From: Saccoglossus kowalevskii
Taxonomy: Eukaryota > Hemichordata > Enteropneusta > Harrimaniidae
Direction of reading: 5' to 3'
Length of the DNA: 11,026 bases
Assembly (NCBI RefSeq): GCF_000003605.2
Contig: NW_003129858.1
Location: 44,604-55,629 of the forward strand
Positions within the stretch are counted from its first letter, which is position 1, and each line of letters opens with the position of its first letter. The notes below the pieces were generated by a model. That model ran no database searches. It had not been told where the DNA came from and was given only the letters and a program-made list of their open reading frames with translations. The position numbers were made by a program, and so were the translations under genes. Of the stretch, positions 8,426 to 11,026 are shown in pieces.

Positions 8426-10379
8426 TCTTTACACTGTTTTATATATTTGTAATGTGTACTTCAACAGATGAAACATGTGAGTCGCACCTTTTAGAAAAGT
8501 AACACGGCATACACACTGCAAAGTAAACCTTATACATATACTATATATTATATAGTTATTTTTTCATTAAGTACAACGGCTTGCCGGGTGTCACGTGTCA
8601 AATATACACATTGTTAGAAAATGGTATTACACGCATGTATGCATTCAGCAATGTAATATCGAGAATATCCACCAAATTGCAATGTGAATATAGACGATAC
8701 AAGATATAATTATTTAATCCAACAATGGTAGAAATGCACTTATCTCAGTTATGTTGATTTATTTCCTATTCGCAATGAAAATATTGCTACACCTACCACC
8801 TACCACATACTGAAGTGTTAGTTGAAATGTTTCGTTAGTAAGCAGAATACCATCATATCACCAATGGGTTTATTAAATTGTCGTTTGTTTTACTGTCGAA
8901 TAAAACATCATATAATACATGTATTAGTACGGAACACTCTTCTCATTAGCGGAAGTATATGGCGATTTCTTGAACAGTAAATGTGGTAAAGAACCTTTGT
9001 ACGAAAATGAATGTAATTCTGATTTTGTGAGATATGAATGAAACAGACTGATATTTAATTAAACCTGCATTAGAATAATATTATCGCAGATTTTGAGATA
9101 CAAATTGGATACATACAAGTCGCGTTCCATAGCATATAGAAACATAATATACTAGTATGGCAGTTTTTTTAATTACTATACAATTTTTACAGAAAAGAGT
9201 ATTATGACAAAAAATTAACTAATATTTAAATAGTGGTACAATGCATTAATACCAGTGGTGAGTATGGGAGGCGACGCTACCTTTTACACTACTGGGATCA
9301 TATTGTGTACACTGACCACAAACACATGTACACTCTTTCGTTTATGCTTTAATAAGATTTTGCACTCACATGTCAAAAATTGGAAGCTTTTAGTTTCCAA
9401 CCTGTGGTAGATCAACCTAGGTTTGTGTTAGTAATAGTATTACCTTACATATTACTTATTTGTAACAGAGTGATAGTTTACACACTTAGATATTAAAAGA
9501 CTTCATCAATATCGATGTTGATAACATCTCGCATTCCTGTAAGCCTTTTAACTGGCAGTCCCATTGGTGTGAATGCTCTCAATGGGTAGAAATAAGCTAT
9601 ACAATCACTACCATAGATCTAGAACCCGCGATTGCATGCAGTGAAAATGCATCACAAATATAATCTTTTTTGGCATCGAGTGTTCCTCTGTCATATTCTT
9701 AATGACATACTTCCCACTGAGAAATAGAATCATCCAACATTGCCCACAGTCTGTAATCAATTATCGACAAGTAATGGGCGGTTCCTATTTTTTTCAACGT
9801 GTATTAATTTATCTCCCAATAGATATCCCAAGTTGGCGTAAAGCACGTTTTTTTATGTGGATTTCCTTACTGATTGTGATATTCATTGGCGTGATATGAG
9901 ACAGTCTTTAAGATATTAAACATGCAGTGATGCAATACTAGAAAGCTCATAGCAGAAAACACGATTAACTTTCACCATACCCGTCTCTAAAGTACTATTT
10001 CCTTGGGGATTTGGTATATCTCAGATTTATTGACAATAACATCTTCCGATGTACTCCTGATGAAGTCGATAGAAAAGTTTGTTCTTCTATTTTCCCTTTT
10101 AAACCTGACTGAACAATTTTTTTCCCTTGTTGAGGGTTGACCATTTCATTTAGAGTTAATAGTTAAGCCGTGTTACTTTTTTCTAAGATCAACATTGATG
10201 AGTGAATCAATCCGAGAATTTGTGAATGACTATAATCTATGACGTCACGAACAAGTAGCATAGATGTCTCAATACATAAATAGATAATGTTTCAAAAGCT
10301 CAACTGACGGAGTTAACTAAATAATCGCCTCAAAAGTCAGTTTTCACATATTTTTAAAAACAAATAATAAAATACACGG
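8426..10379. other. Long gene-free AT-rich stretch
   Basis: Nearly two kilobases hold no supportable gene. The only listed frame, 9702-9899, encodes 65 residues with a hydrophobic C-terminal end that could mimic a membrane segment but matches nothing I know. Small items are a CACGTG E-box at 8592-8597, a near-palindromic ACTATATATTATATAGT at about 8540-8556, a doubled ACCTACC at 8791-8804, and a second full CRE palindrome TGACGTCA at 10240-10247. Confidence 0.6.
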
Positions 10380-10550
10380 AACACTTTAACCGGTAAAGTG
10401 ATTGACAGCGCGAGTGGCCAATCAGCGAAACCGTAACGGGTAGTGATTTTCAACAGTCATAACTATAGGCCATTGTGTTACTGTCCAAAATTCCCCGCTG
10501 AAACTTTAATGCGTTTTGCCCGAAAGTGTCAGTAGTGTTGTTGAGAAGGT
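10380..10550 (+). promoter_or_regulatory. GC-richer patch with CCAAT box, promoter-like, weak
   Basis: This patch stands out from its AT-rich flanks. It starts with a near-palindrome at 10382-10400 (CACTTTA and TAAAGTG around ACCGG). GGCCAATCAG at 10416-10425 matches the NF-Y consensus. An initiator-like TCAGT lies at 10529-10533, and a possible 5' splice site AAG/GTACAG lies at 10548/10549. Together they could be a TATA-less promoter with a very short first exon. No coding sequence follows before the window ends, so the reading rests on short motifs only. Confidence 0.2.
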
Positions 10551-11026
10551 ACAGTTATTTTAGCCATTAAATCAGGTGTAGTCATGGCTCACCAGACTTA
10601 CTGACTCGCGAATCTATCATTTTGCTCTGTATTAGAATATAATATGTTAGCATAGGAAAGATATTAAATGTTTACAGTATAATGTTATTTGTATGATGTG
10701 TTTTGTATAATAAGTTATGAAAATCTTATACCATGAAATCATTTCACAATGTATTTATGCATAAATAATGTGATGAATTCGCCATGTGTTAGTATACAAA
10801 GACTGTTTGTCTAAATGTCTTCTATTGAATATACATTCATTATTAACGGGATATTGTGCACGTGGATGGAACGATCTGAATAAATCAGGTTATCATGTTT
10901 AATTATGTACATACATGAATACCAGTGATCAATTATGTGTAGATATGTTTTACAAACTACTAAAACACGTACACATACACTGATAGACAGCAGTTATATG
11001 TTAAATGGCAGTACAAATCCGGGAAA
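10551..11026. other. AT-rich DNA at the right edge
   Basis: No open frame or RNA gene is supportable. A CACGTG E-box lies at 10859-10864. If the promoter-like patch just upstream is real, this would be its first intron, but there is nothing here to confirm that. Confidence 0.55.

Noticed and set aside
4738-9263. 14-bp word TACCAGTGGTGAGT at 4738-4751 and 9250-9263 as a repeat
   Set aside because: The match stops abruptly on both sides. About one shared 14-mer is expected by chance in a window of this size.
9702-9899. Small membrane protein
   Set aside because: The hydrophobic C-terminal end comes from T-rich codons. At 65 codons with no homology or context, this is most likely a random frame.
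1-11026. tRNA, rRNA, CRISPR array, operon or viral genes
   Set aside because: I looked for GGTTCGA-type B boxes, spaced direct repeats, clustered long open frames and polymerase-like motifs on both strands and found none.

Overview
The window looks like animal nuclear DNA, probably from an invertebrate, and I read it as intergenic or intronic. It is AT-rich (roughly 36-38% GC by eye) and stop codons are dense in all six frames. The longest open frames are about 115-120 codons, which is what chance predicts at this composition. I recognise no protein domain, tRNA, rRNA, snRNA, CRISPR array, prokaryotic-style operon or virus. CpG is not obviously depleted. The presence of a hAT-type element with its target duplication points to a eukaryote; the invertebrate assignment is inference only.

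The best-supported object is a 401-bp non-autonomous hAT-like DNA transposon (MITE) at 2488-2888. Its 29-bp terminal inverted repeats match at 28 of 29 positions and begin CAGAGGTAC. It is flanked by the 8-bp direct repeat ATCATACC. The inverted similarity continues inward past a 13-bp insertion in the right arm, so the element is partly fold-back. It has no transposase.

The rest, region by region. 1-1640 is gene-free, with two CACGTG E-boxes and one good 3' splice-like site near 1227. 1714-1860 (minus) shows collinear, diverged similarity to 6015-6151 (plus), possibly two old copies of one repeat. 2311-2350 is an AT-only tract apart from one G. 3437-3505 has an E-box, TATA box and initiator at core-promoter spacing. 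3941-3990 and 6389-6430 share a 17-bp exact AT-rich core. 5980-6235 is a GC-richer patch with two short overlapping open frames. 7613-7673 could be a small exon. 8390-8425 has a CRE palindrome followed by a TATA-like sequence. 10380-10550 is a GC-richer patch with a CCAAT box.

No set of genes can be described as working together, because no gene is supportable. CACGTG (7 sites) and CCAATCAG (5 sites) are more frequent than base composition predicts. This could reflect regulatory DNA or remnants of repeats. I found no convincing evidence of a new biological system here.
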